Below are positions 11,496 to 22,945 of a stretch of 64,000 nt of DNA, piece by piece. The stretch is from Sebastes aleutianus (taxonomy: Eukaryota; Chordata; Actinopteri; Perciformes; Sebastidae). The stretch is from positions 9,177,741-9,241,740 of the forward strand of contig CAKAKS010000001.1 of assembly GCA_916700875.1 (NCBI GenBank), written 5' to 3'. Below the pieces are notes generated by a model. The model had not been told where the DNA came from and searched no databases. It was given only the letters and a program-made list of their open reading frames with translations. The translations under genes and the position numbers were made by a program. The first letter of the stretch is position 1; each line of letters opens with the position of its first letter.

Positions 11496-12046
11496 CAGCC
11501 CAGTCTCAAAGCAAAGCGTGTAATAGACCCGCCTGTCCACCGGAAGAAAGTGTGTCAGTGTCACGTTTTGTTTCGCCGAGACGTGAATATTACACGCCTG
11601 CATGGAGGTGTAGTGTTTTGTAGTGACGGTTGTCTAACTTCAGAGCTCGTTACATAGTATATAAAGTGAGAAAGACCACTGATGATGGGCGGGTGGGGAA
11701 ATCAAGCGGGAGACTAAGTGTTTTTGTTTTGCAAGTTACATTTGTGACGTTTGTCACACGGGTTTTGTAGAGATGGTTCACATGTGAGGTTTGTCCTGTT
11801 TTCCGTAGTGACGTTACATCGTTCCTGTATGTGTTTTACATACTTATTTTATGATGTTTTCCTTTCACCTAACTAAGTGGTTTTGTTGCCTAAACCTAAG
11901 TGAGTGGCTTTGTTTCCCTTTGCTGGTACTGCACGTTAATACAGGTGTGTAATATTCACATTACTGCGAGACAAAACATGACACTGACACCTTATCCTCT
12001 GGTGGACAGGGGGGTGTATAACACGCTTTGGCGTGATACCGGGTTG
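11496..12046 (+). mobile_element. F2 hAT-like element with about 110-bp inverted terminal repeats
   Basis: The left arm (about 11496-11600) and the right arm (about 11942-12046) are diverged reverse complements. Both contain CAAAGCGTGT, CTGTCCACC, GTGTCAGTGTCA, ACGTTTTGT/ATGTTTTGT and GAATATTACAC. The element is flanked by an exact 8-bp duplication TCTAGTGC (11489-11496 and 12047-12054; one C may belong to the element). The interior carries the core shared with F1 and F3 (CCTAACTAAGTGGTTTTG near 11868). 551 bp, no transposase. The 8-bp duplication and CA...TG ends point to hAT. Confidence 0.85.
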
Positions 12047-14916
12047 TCTAGTGCAATGTTCTGGTGGTAGATTAAGAAAATGTTGATGAGAATGGACTGA
12101 ATATTCCATTGTTTTTGTCTCTGTAAGGCAGGAACACAGAAAATGACGTGATGGTAAATCTGATTGTCTCATTCGAGGACGCCAAACAGGTTCAACCTGC
12201 AAAAACAAATCATCATATCAACAAAACCCTTTTGCCCCTTTTATGCATTCTACGCCAGTGTTTGCTCTTGTAAATGTCCCCTTATACCCCAGGGCATATA
12301 TCTCCTCACAGGCCAGAGCAAGCAGAGAAACAATCATGTTTAGGCCACCCATGAATGACAGATACTTTTCAATTGTCCTGTCAGCAGCACAGGAGAGACC
12401 GATAGCAATGTTTTCCCAAGCCTCTCGCTGCTCTCAATCTCTACGCCGCTCCGCCACGAGAGGAGAAAATTCTTGTTTACCCAGAAACCAACGGGCCTCG
12501 CTGATTGCCATCCCGACGGTAATGGCCAAGGATGAGGCAGATCAATAGCCATCTGCACCCATTCCTAAAGCAATAACATTCAATAGGAAAACCCATTTAC
12601 TTTTACTTACCTTTGCTTTATTTTGTTTTACCAAAAGGACAGCCAGTTGTGATGAAGATGGGATTTGACTGGACGGGCAGTTGTGGTTATGGATCTTTTT
12701 TTCCCTACTGTATTGCTTTTATTTTTTAATTGAAATGTGGGTAACAATGTTTAGATGGTGAACTGATAACTAAATTTATCAGAAGAACCCATCATCTCTA
12801 CTTGTTTATGTGATAGATGTTCCTTCATTTGACCTTGAAGTATGGACACTGATATCGAGAGCAGGAGCTTTGGCGTTACAGCCGAGCAATGATTGCTGCC
12901 GTATAAGGATAATACCAATTTATGGCCTCAGGAACATATAAAACACTCCGTCATTATCACAAAGAAGATATATTTTTTATATATTTCTTAAAAGCCAACA
13001 AATACGGGGTCAGAAAGGCCAGCTGAATGCTACATTCATGTGTGTGTGTCGGCACAATCATGTGCGTGCTCTCGCTCGGTGAAAACAGGAAGTTTAATAA
13101 GAGTTTGTGTGTTCTGCTGAACTTGCCTTAGAGCCAGTTCACAAATCCTCCTGCAGTCAGAACAGCCAGCTCTCCCAGGTGAACCACTCTCACATCAAAT
13201 TACCTTCCAGCTCTCTCAGATAGAGGGAGAAAAAAGAAGATAAAAAAGTTGCTTTATTTATTGAAAACACTTTTCATCACCCTATCATTCAATATTCACT
13301 TCAATATTACACTTCAGCCCCGTATTGAACCGCTGCCTTCCACTCCTTTTGTCTCGCCGGTGTTTTTCCTGATGCAAGGTGAATTACGTCTCTGTATTTT
13401 TTTCCATTCTGTGGCTGTTGTTTGACTCGATCCACCAAACTAAACACCCGTTCTGGCTGCCCTCTGTATAACCTTGCATCTAACTCCAAAGACTTCCCCG
13501 AATCCTTAGCAAAGCTTCTGGGAATGATATTTCTTTACTTTGGCACACCGCTGACCTGCTGTAGATATTTATTTTCTTTCTTTTTTCTTTTTTCTTTTTT
13601 TTTTTAAATGGCGTTATCACACTCAATGTGCACTACTGTGGACAATTTGTCAGACCAGCGCTGTCACCGGTGTGTCAGTATGTGACAGTTTTGCCTCGAT
13701 GCTGCATCTTTGATATACAGTTTACTAACCTGCATAAATCACATTCTGTTCACTGTTTTTAAGTCACAACTTGTTTTTGTGCTCGCCCCGTCTGGACATT
13801 TACTTAAGCAACATATTTCATCTTGTTTGTTCCACAAGCAGACGCTCAATAAACTCACATGATGTATAATAAAATAAAATATTACATTGAACATCGTTGG
13901 CGAGAAGGTTGTAGCAATAAAATTGTATTTCATCCCTTTAAATCTTTAAACCCAGGAGGACTTTTAACTTAGAGTGTGTATTTTTAGCTCAGAAACTGAT
14001 GTTATTTGGTATTTAAATTAGGAAACACATATTTCCACGATGATTCAAACATTATATAACATATAAGCCATGCATGCGAGCACAGTTTACAATATCTGCA
14101 CAGTGTGGGGAGGTGTTGAACTGTTGAATCCTGCTCATTTTAAAATAGTTTGCTATGCAAGAACCAGTCCATTTGGCTAGTTGCTTGGAGTAGCTTGCCA
14201 CGACTATGTTGTTGCCAAGAAGTGTATTAACTAGTATTAAGTGTCAACATCGTCTTTGAAGGATGAAATACTGTGTATCAGTGTTGATGTCTCAAACCAC
14301 AGCTTCTCCTTCTACCTTAAATCACTATTTCTTTATGAGGAAAGAGTAATTACCTGTAGAAAACAAAAACTGAATATCAAAATCTATTGAATACGACAAC
14401 GTTTGGCCTTCTATTGATGCCACTAGTCAACACAGAGATGACCATTTTGATGGGAGAGTCGCAGCTGTACGTGAGCTTTGCCCTAAAAGGTTTGGAACAC
14501 TGGCAATTAATCATCCTGCATATACACACCGCAACGAGTATTGTTTCCAAATTTATCATGATGCCAGACCTTTGCAGGCATCCGTGTCTCACATCATGCC
14601 ATCCCACAGTAGGAGACATGAGATGTCAGCTGTAAATTAGGTGGCACACACAGTGACCCCACGCTGTTCCAGCTTTGTGTGCCTCGCCTCGGATTAACCA
14701 GAGGACACAGCCGCACACGCTGATCCCTGGGACTTAGGTGCTCAAACACCCCATTTATGTAATTCAGACTTTATCCCAATTTGTGGGTGCCATGAGTATG
14801 TACGTTTGGGCGGTTGACTTTACAGCAGATCAGTTTAGAAATGCTGGACATGATGATGCCAGGCTCCACACAGGAACTGCTTCTAGCAGCACTAATGTCA
14901 TGCTGTACTTATGAAA
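12047..14916. other. Single-copy sequence with a possible regulatory block
   Basis: No gene or repeat recognised except the pyrimidine tract at 13571-13606. The part at 12290-12560 is more GC-balanced and rich in short motifs (ACAATCATG, CAATTGTCC, CAGCAGCACAGG), so it is a candidate conserved non-coding element on composition alone. Frames of 60-100 codons on both strands here overlap and lack domains. Confidence 0.4.
13571..13606 (+). repeat. Pyrimidine (TTTTTTC) tract
   Basis: Imperfect T/C simple repeat with units such as TTTTCTTTC and TTTTTTC. Confidence 0.9.
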
Positions 14917-15396
14917 AGGGATGTCACAATACCAGGAACTTAGTAGTCAATACTAATACCAGTGAAATTCCACGATTCTTGATACCCAATTCGATACCAT
15001 GGTAAAAAAACAAAAAAACAATAAACACTTTGAGTGTTAGGAAGTTGAACAGGTCATAATACCCTCTTTATTATCTATTTTATAGTGCTGTGAAAACATC
15101 TCCATCAAACAACTGGATTTATTCAGGTTTCTCGCCAACATACATTTTACAAGATTACATTTGAATACATCATGATAATGTTATAATTTAAACACAGATT
15201 TGTTGTTCACAGTGTAGCATTATCAGGGAAAAATATGGTGCATCTCCTGGATGCATCGATAGTGAGTTTACTGCATCCTTTCAGATATTAGACTGATGGT
15301 ACCTACGGTACCTGCGATACTGTAGAAAAACGAGTACCGTCACATTTTCAGAATTTTGCCATACTTGGTACCGAAAATCGATTCTCGTGACATCCT
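14917..15396. mobile_element. Non-autonomous DNA transposon with AGGGATGTCAC ends
   Basis: The left end AGGGATGTCACAATACCAG and the reverse complement of the right end, AGGATGTCACGAGAATCG, form imperfect terminal inverted repeats. Further in, CAATTCGATACCATGG and GTACCGAAAATCGATTC are loosely palindromic. I see no clear target duplication. The end type is familiar from fish genomes and resembles hAT-like MITEs, but the superfamily is not shown. Confidence 0.65.
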
Positions 15397-15535
15397 GGTC
15401 CATTATATCCGTTGTTTGTGTTGTCTTGTGAACAAATCTTCTCAATTTATTTTACAAGTTAGTCTCCGCCATGTAAAAATTGTCACAACTTAAGAACAGC
15501 TCTTCCAAATTCATTTTTAAAAATCTCAGTGAGAG

Positions 15536-15551
15536 CACCCTGGTGGCCAGG
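15536..15551 (-). promoter_or_regulatory. Candidate CTCF-binding motif
   Basis: Read on the minus strand, this site is CTGGCCACCAGGGTGC. Against the CTCF core CCASYAGRKGGC, the segment CCACCAGGGTGC matches 11 of 12 positions, and the preceding TGG fits the extended motif. Single motif matches are common by chance, so occupancy is unproven. Confidence 0.4.
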
Positions 15552-16218
15552 GGATTTTACAGTGCTGACGATGAACTGCAACATCCCCAGTTTGAGTCTG
15601 GCAGGGGACTTTTATTGTACGTTCCCTTTCATTTCCTGTCATCTCATATCTATTGTCACTTGAATAAAGGCATAAAATGCCAAAAATCCTCATAATAACT
15701 GGGCTTCTTTGGTTGATTTCTGCAACTTTATGATCAGTCAAACAGCTTCCAAATACTCATAATCCCTCAGTGACCTTTAGTCATGTCATACTTTCATTTC
15801 GCAGCCGTTGTTGTTGTTCATCTCTTTGTTGTTGTTTGGGAGTTTTTGTTGATTTGATTTCTGGATTATAGTAATGTTACCTCTTTAAACTTCACCCCCA
15901 CTGATGTCCAATGTACTTAACCAGCAAAACTAAGTGAGATTACACACATTTGTATTTATATTTTCTGACAATATGGTAGCTGATAAGCTGATTTGTTTGT
16001 TTCTAAAAGTTTATGTTGAAAGACTGAGCAGGAATCTGAACAAACTAAAGTGTGTGTATCTCTAAATAAGTTTGCATATATGTCCACATTTGTCTCTGTG
16101 TGTATTCTTCTCTCCGTCGTGTCCATACACTTTCCCCACAGTCCTCCTGCCTTTATCAGCATAAGGCTGCAGAAACAGCTGCAGCCTTCTACCAAGAACC
16201 CCGGGACAGCTGCTCGTC

Positions 16219-16284
16219 CACACAAACACACACACACACACAGTGAGATTTTAACACACAGACACACTCACACACACACGCACA
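16219..16284. repeat. Imperfect CA microsatellite
   Basis: Two CA runs with interruptions (AGTGAGATTTTAA between them). Confidence 0.9.
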
Positions 16285-16777
16285 TTTCCTCTCCTCAGCC
16301 TCTCTCCAATCCTCTTGTATCTATCCCAGGTGGAATTGGGTTGAACAATGGCATGATGGGAAGGGTGTTGTTTGGTGGGCTTGCTGGATAGTGGAATCCT
16401 CCCCAAGGTGACCTCTGAGGGGCGGTGGGGGGAGAGTTGAGGGCTTTGACGGCGTAATGGACTGGTGTCACTCTGGCCAGAGATGCTCAGCAGAGTAATG
16501 ATATCATCTCGATGCTGGCAGGTAAAAAACGTACAACTACAATTTATTTTGGATGTTTTTTATTTTTCTTTCTCATTGCTGAAATTGAAAAGTTGACATG
16601 GTCGTTTTGCTGTATGTGTTTAGGGCAATTTCATGACCCTTAGGCCATGATAGAAAAAGAAACACACTTTCATCTTCCTTCCACAAACTCACCAAGGACA
16701 CACTTTTGCACGAGTTTTGCATTGATTTGTTTTTAGCTGTGATACAAAGACAAAGAGGGCAAAGTTGTGTATAGATT

Positions 16778-17256
16778 CAAGCTGTTCTTATACACTGTTT
16801 GCAGGGATACCTATGAAAAGTAATGTACTGTAATTCGTGTATATCCCACAAGATCAATTTCTGTGTAATTCACGTAATCATGAACCAGGAAATATAAATA
16901 GTGGCGAACGCTATGTAGGGAGGACGTCGGAGTCGATGGGTGGGTCAAAAAGTACCGGACTTTCCAGAAGTCAACGTTGACTTATTTGTCACGTAACTTC
17001 CGTACTTAAGTAACGTCACTTCTGTGCTTATTTTAACACAAACCACGAACTTTTCCTAAACCTAACTAAGTAGATTTGTTGCCTAAACCTAAGGAAGTGG
17101 TTTCCTGTGAAGACGGAAGTTTATTTTGAAAAGACTGTATGCATGTAATGAGCGGACATTGACATGTGTTGCTGGACATTCGTAGGAAAACGAACAAAAA
17201 AGGAGGAATAACTTTGTTGTAAGATATCATACGAACCGTTGTATGAGAATATGTTG
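16778..17256 (+). mobile_element. F3 hAT-like non-autonomous element, complete
   Basis: The left end CAAGCTGTTCTTATACACTG and the reverse complement of the right end CAACATATTCTCATACAACG form terminal inverted repeats (shared TTCTYATACA). Flanking ATAGATT at 16771-16777 and 17257-17263 is a perfect 7-bp match, consistent with an 8-bp hAT duplication with one change. The interior has CTTCCGTACTTAAGTAACGT, then CCTAAACCTAACTAAGTAG near 17056, the core also found in F1, F2 and F4. 479 bp, non-coding. This is the best reference copy of F3 here. Confidence 0.8.
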
Positions 17257-20200
17257 ATAGATTGCACTGTTTTCTTATAAACAGGCTAACGATAATGCAA
17301 TTCTTTCATATACAAAGACAGTTATGTAGTATATAGACAATTACTGTACATCTACTTACACTATGGATCCAATTAAAGAAGAGCTACCTCTGTCAGAAAG
17401 GTTCTCTACTTTGTTTTAATTAAATAATGATATTAAAATTATAATATATCCTGAACATTATCTGAATGAGATGATTAAGGTGTCTAGAGGAGAATAAACA
17501 GTAAAGTTTATGTCTACATTACTGATGTGTTTAATTAGAGAGTAAAAAGACATCCTTTGTATATACATTTTTGTACATGTGTGTATTCCTGTGTGTGTAT
17601 CCACTTCAATAATTGGTCCAAACACAAAGTGAGACGGGGTACAATTACAGCAGAAGTGTAATTAGCAGACGCTGAAGCAATACGGGCTCGTAAATCGCCA
17701 ATGATACTGTATGTCAATGAGGCTCCGCAGACTCACATGAGAGCCAGATCATGCTTTAATTACCTTGAAATGAACCAACTTTGAAAAAAAAACTATCTTG
17801 AACTTTCATATATATTGATCTTAATTATTTCAGCCCCAGAGGGTTCAACGCACGCACAAAGTGAAAACAGAAGAGTATTTCTGCCTCCCCTCCCCTCCCC
17901 TCCTCCATCTTCTGACAGAGATTCTGCTCTCTTGGTGTGGAGGTGTTCAGAAAAAAAAAGAGGAAAGGAAAAATAGCCTGGGGCATCTAGCAGAGGATTT
18001 GACCTGTTCCCTTGCAGTCAGAGGCAGAGAGGCAGAAAAAGCACTTTTTCCCACACTAGCCATATTCAGGTTTAAAGATTGGAAAGTAAAGCGGTGCCCC
18101 TATAGGTGAAAGCCTTCATCTCTCTCTCTCAATATGTAGGTGCGTGCAGCGTGGAACAATCCGGACATTGTGCCGACCCGCCCCGTCTGCTCTCAGCTTA
18201 CACACCCAAAATAAGATAAATAATAATAAAGGTTTCCACGTTTATCAAGGGTCCCGGGGTCCGCCGCGTCACGTTAATTTACTCTCAGTCTTATGGCATC
18301 ACAGCTAGTCACGCGATGGTGTGTTAACCCCCTTGATGATGTATTAAGTTGGATACATAATACGCCGTAATAGATGAAAGTTCTCGCATATGAAAACTTT
18401 CACCCTGCCTCTCTGTTTGGTCCATTCAGCTCCATTTAATGAGGACCTTCCAGTTCTCAGGCTTGGAAAAATATAGTATTCAATTTTTATAAACAATCAT
18501 ATTAATGTGGCTTCATGAAAAGGCTTTATCCTACTAATTTCATCAAGCAATGTTTTGAACATTAAATTTCACAGTTCTGGGTTAGGGTTATAATCAATCC
18601 ACAATCCAGTCCCTTTATAGTGAAATATAATTACAAACACAATATACGTCTCCTATTGAGGTCAAATGTGATTTAATATGCCACAGAAATATAATAAACG
18701 TACTACTACAAAAGGGAGTTTTTATGTCAATCACTCAGCTATTTGACAATAACTCATGTTTTCCACAATGGCTCTGGTACCAGCGGGATAACACTCCAAT
18801 TCTACCGCATAGAGCTGCACAATAACCATATTTCATATTTGTGAGAGAGGGGGCACACATGGAATCGCTGACGGCGTTTTTTCCTGCACTGTATTTTCAT
18901 GGTGGAGTCGTGCCCGATGATGGTTATGATAATTTGATCTGAGAAGACACAGAGATTTGAACTAGCAGAGAGGAGGACGCAAATCCCCCAGTAAATCCCT
19001 ACACTATATAGCCCCCAGCCTGCCGGGAGAGTTTAATATCTACTGGAATGATTAAACTGAAAAGGTGAAACCACCATTGTAGTAATAAGAAGTAGGGCTG
19101 TGCAACAGGGGTTGGAGAGTGGGCTAATAGTTTGCATTGCAACTCTGACCTCCAATGTACACAGACCATCTAGAATACTAATTTCACCAATTTATGTGCA
19201 TCTTTTCCTTTTTTTTCCTCCTAATGATTCAAATCAGAATATCCAAATGGAACAAATTGGTATTTTATTAATTTATTTATATGGTCTACATGCATATTCA
19301 CTGCAGCAATAAATATATAAACAGGTAGATAAAAAAAATATATATATTTTTGTCAGTTTGTATATATGATGATATGCTATATGATATATTGAGCATGACT
19401 TTTTATTCAATAGTTATCAAATCGTCTTATTCCAGAAACACTGTCCCTGAGAACTCATGAACACAAGTTGATTAACCTTTTAATCACGCATAATACAATT
19501 GTTTGCCATTTATTGCTAGACATTGGAAAAGTGTTTAATGTCAATTTATGAACCTTTTGATTAAAGAGCTTTCCTCTTGTAGAGTGATTGAAAAGCTTAC
19601 ATACACAATCAAACAAAAAAGTCATATCCTTCATGAAATATGTGATTTATACCTTTACATTTCAATCAAGACCTGATAACGTAACTTCTTGAATTTGACA
19701 TGTACCAATGAGACAGTTTTTTTTATTTTACAAACAGGCAGGTATGTATGCATTTCTGCATGTGGTAATGTGTATATATGTGTACAAATAATTAAATTTA
19801 TTTTTGTTATAATTATCATATTGTAAACTACAATTGTTGTTGTTATCTACACCGAGGGCTCAGGGTTCATGGGTGGATATGGGTGAATGGGGGGAAGATG
19901 ACTCGAGGGAGACTTGAAAAATGTTGTCGTATCAGCTTCCTTTGGTGGATTATTTTTTTCGCTATGAGATTCCCCAACATAATTCTCAAAAACAAATATT
20001 AATCTTTTGAATAACAAATAATTTAAATTAATTTACTACCTATTTTGTGTATATTTATATACAGTATTGTTGAAGCGAATGTCTGTCGGTGTAATTATTA
20101 ACAAAAATTCATCCAAAGTAAGGAAGTAATGCAACTGGTTGCAACACCAGAACAAGGAACGCTCTTAACTTGGTTAACAAACTTTGCCATAAATGGGAGG

Positions 20201-22371
20201 CCACAATTTGTTCCTCACACTAATTACTGTAATCAAACATAATCCTCTATGTTGCAGCAGAAAAACCTCCCTTAAATACCAAAGTAAAATCAGAGGCTAG
20301 TCATTTTTAACGACTAAGGGCCACAAAGACCACAAAACAAACTAAAAGCAACCTTAATATTATCACATACTAGTTTTATGGCTAACATGTTATGAAATTG
20401 TCTTCTTACGGATCCACCAGAGTCAGAGCAGCATTATCCCATTGTGTTCCTCTTTCTCATGTGCTGTCGATTGTAAGGCCGTTTCTTCATCACCAAACTG
20501 TCAGTGCATCATGGTGGGGAGAACACTTGAGAGGAGTCAATGTGATTTGCCATGATTGTTACTATCCACTATAACACCAACTGATAATGTATGAAAACAG
20601 ATACTTCATAATCTCATCCTGTCTGCTCTAGAAGTGTTGCACCACTCACATGCCACGCAGTGTAGGCCTATAGGATGTCCGGTGTCTTGATTTACACAAT
20701 GAGTGGGCATGGTGTCGCCAGCCGCTTCTTTTTTCCTGACAGTGAGGAGATTTATTGGGAGGGCGTAACACGCTATCCCTAGATCCCATCATCACCAACG
20801 GTCAAGCCCCCAAACCAACTGGTAGAATTCACCATTGCAGTGACAAGGACGTAATCCCTAACTGGCTTCCCACCTGCGGAACCCAAAACCAAGCAATGTA
20901 CCACTGCCAAATGTTGAGCTCATAGCACACCACTGGTTTCTACGAAGGTGGGTGAGTGTTTTGCAGCTGTATGACACTATAGCACAATTTCTTGCTAAAA
21001 TGTTAGCATGCAATTGATGGGCGTGAGCTTATTGGGCTGGGGATTTAAGTGTTTGTGAGAACTAGGGATGCAAAAATGAACCATTAAATGACATACAAAC
21101 TGAACCGTGGGCTTGCTAAAATGTTGCACTACTATTAAATACAGGCCTGCTAACTATTTGATGAGGAAGCAGAGACATAGAAGAGGCAATTACCTGAACA
21201 TAGGTCTACTTGACCATTAAGTAGTCTGCCTTTCATGTATAAAATCAGTGTTATGGCTTCATATATTATATTTTCTTCTCCCTAATATGCAAAAGAAACT
21301 GAACCAAAACCCGAAACTCGGGATTGTTGAACCATCGCTGAGAAATTGTGAGAACTGTTGGTTCTTAGTGGCTGAAAGCTGCAATTACCTGCACACTGTA
21401 ATGTTTATTTCTCAGTGGGTTCAGCAGTACCAGTCACAATTTCACAATTCAGTTGGTCATTTAGCTCATAAATTATATCATAAAATATTGTGTGACAGAA
21501 CATGAAAACAAGTCATTTGTTAAGATGCATAGACAATATTATATTTCTAATCATTCACTCATGGTACTCTAAGAATTTTTTCATCTATTGACATGTTTTT
21601 GGTAACTCCGTGATTTACTGTGACAATTCAAAAAGTCATGTAGGGAAATTATCTCTGCTTTGATTGGGTACTGGTTTGGTTGGTCAACAGAATAAAACAC
21701 CCAGCTGACACTGCACCAACTGACTCCACACCCCTCATCTAAATGTCTATTAATAGTATTAATAAGTGTGGACCTAATAAAACCCATGAGGTTTTCACCA
21801 GAACCAAATCCGATAGCACTACAGGGTGTTCTGTGAAAAAGGTCATGGAGAGATTCACATACACAGTACCCCGTAAATAAATTTAGTACTCTTGTAAAAT
21901 CCTGACCCATATTAATTCTAATAATAGAGCAATACCTGATAAGAATCCTAAAAGTAAAAGAAGAAAAATACAGTAGTTATCAGAAATTGTAATTGATAAT
22001 CATTAATGGTTTTCTAAAGCATTCTCAAAACTTTCGGGAATAATAATCTCATCACTTATTACGTTTTAAGTGATTTCTATTTGTTCTAACAGAAATGTCC
22101 CAGTGCTTTAATAAGCAACTGGATTATCAGCTGAGTCAACAGTGGTGCTTCTGAACTGAGCTATCTGACAACTTACAGTTATTCTTACTCTTGCCTTGGA
22201 ATAAATTCAACATAATGTGTGACCCTACTTAATTGAAGTTCATAGTTTGTACACTTTCACTGGTTCAGTAACTGTAAAAAAATATTGAACCAGTGACAAT
22301 TGTTGAAGCAGTAATGAATTACACTCTATTTTTAGAAAGAAAAGTAATGTTTTTCATTTGCTCATGTGCTA
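17257..22371. other. Long single-copy AT-rich block
   Basis: Over 5 kb with no recognised gene or transposon. It includes a short CCCCT-type repeat (about 17885-17906) and AT-rich tracts around 19325-19390. A TAGGGCTGTGCAA word at 19095 resembles a hAT end, but no partner end was found. Part of 20740-20960 has a slightly unusual GC-balanced composition with nothing identifiable. It could equally be desert or intron. Confidence 0.45.
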
Positions 22372-22717
22372 GGGCTGGGCGATATATTGATATAATATAG
22401 ATATTTTGATGTACGACTAGATATTGTCTTAGATTTTGGATAATATGGCATAAGTGTTTCCTGGTTTTAAAAGCTGTATTACAGTAAAGTGATGTATGTT
22501 TCTGAACTTACCAGACTGTTCCAGCTGTTCTTTTATTTGCCTTTACCCACTTAGTCATGATATCCACATTACTGATGATTATTTATGAAAAATCTCATTT
22601 TGTAAATATTTTGTAAAAGCACCATTGGTCAGCCCAATATCATTGCAGTAGCGATATTGAAGTATTTGGTTAAAAATATTGTGATATTATATTTTTCTCC
22701 ATATAGTCCAGCCCAAA
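22372..22717 (+). mobile_element. Non-autonomous hAT-like element with TAGGGCTGGGCGATAT end
   Basis: The left end GGGCTGGGCGATATATTG and the right end ATATAGTCCAGCCC are inverted. CAATATCATTGCAGTAGCG and a TATTGTGATATTATA stretch are typical of this very common fish repeat. Flanks ATGTGCTA (22364-22371) and TTGTGCTA (22718-22725) agree at 7 of 8. A second copy in the opposite orientation is at 44788-45177. Confidence 0.75.
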
Positions 22718-22755
22718 TTGTGCTACCTACAACATATAAAATTATATGTTTTTTA

Positions 22756-22945
22756 TGTTATATGTCAACCATATAAAATTTAACTAAAATAATTTGTGTA
22801 TCTGCCTCGTGATTCGGACCTGCTCCAACATTTTCACCAAGTTTCATGAAAATTGGGCCAGTATTTTTTCCATAATCCTGATGACAAACACACATAAAAA
22901 CCAAACCGAAAACAAACCCTCCTTGGCTGAGGGAATTATGATTAA
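22756..22945 (+). mobile_element. 3' tail of an RTE-like LINE
   Basis: The order CAAGTTTCATGAAAATTGGG, then TGATGACAAACACACATAAA, then CCTCCTTGGCTGAGGGAATT follows the widely dispersed 3' tail that I associate with RTE-clade LINEs in fish. There is no reverse transcriptase nearby, so it would be a severely 5'-truncated copy. Class assignment from memory. Confidence 0.55.

Larger units (their letters stand above)
15397..16777. other. Single-copy, gene-free sequence
   Basis: Contains a candidate CTCF motif (15536-15551) and a CA-rich stretch (16219-16284), both listed separately. No coding region recognised; the frames over the CA-rich area are low complexity. Confidence 0.5.

Noticed and set aside
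19091..19110. TAGGGCTGTGCAA as a hAT terminus
   Set aside because: No inverted partner end or target duplication was found within 1 kb.
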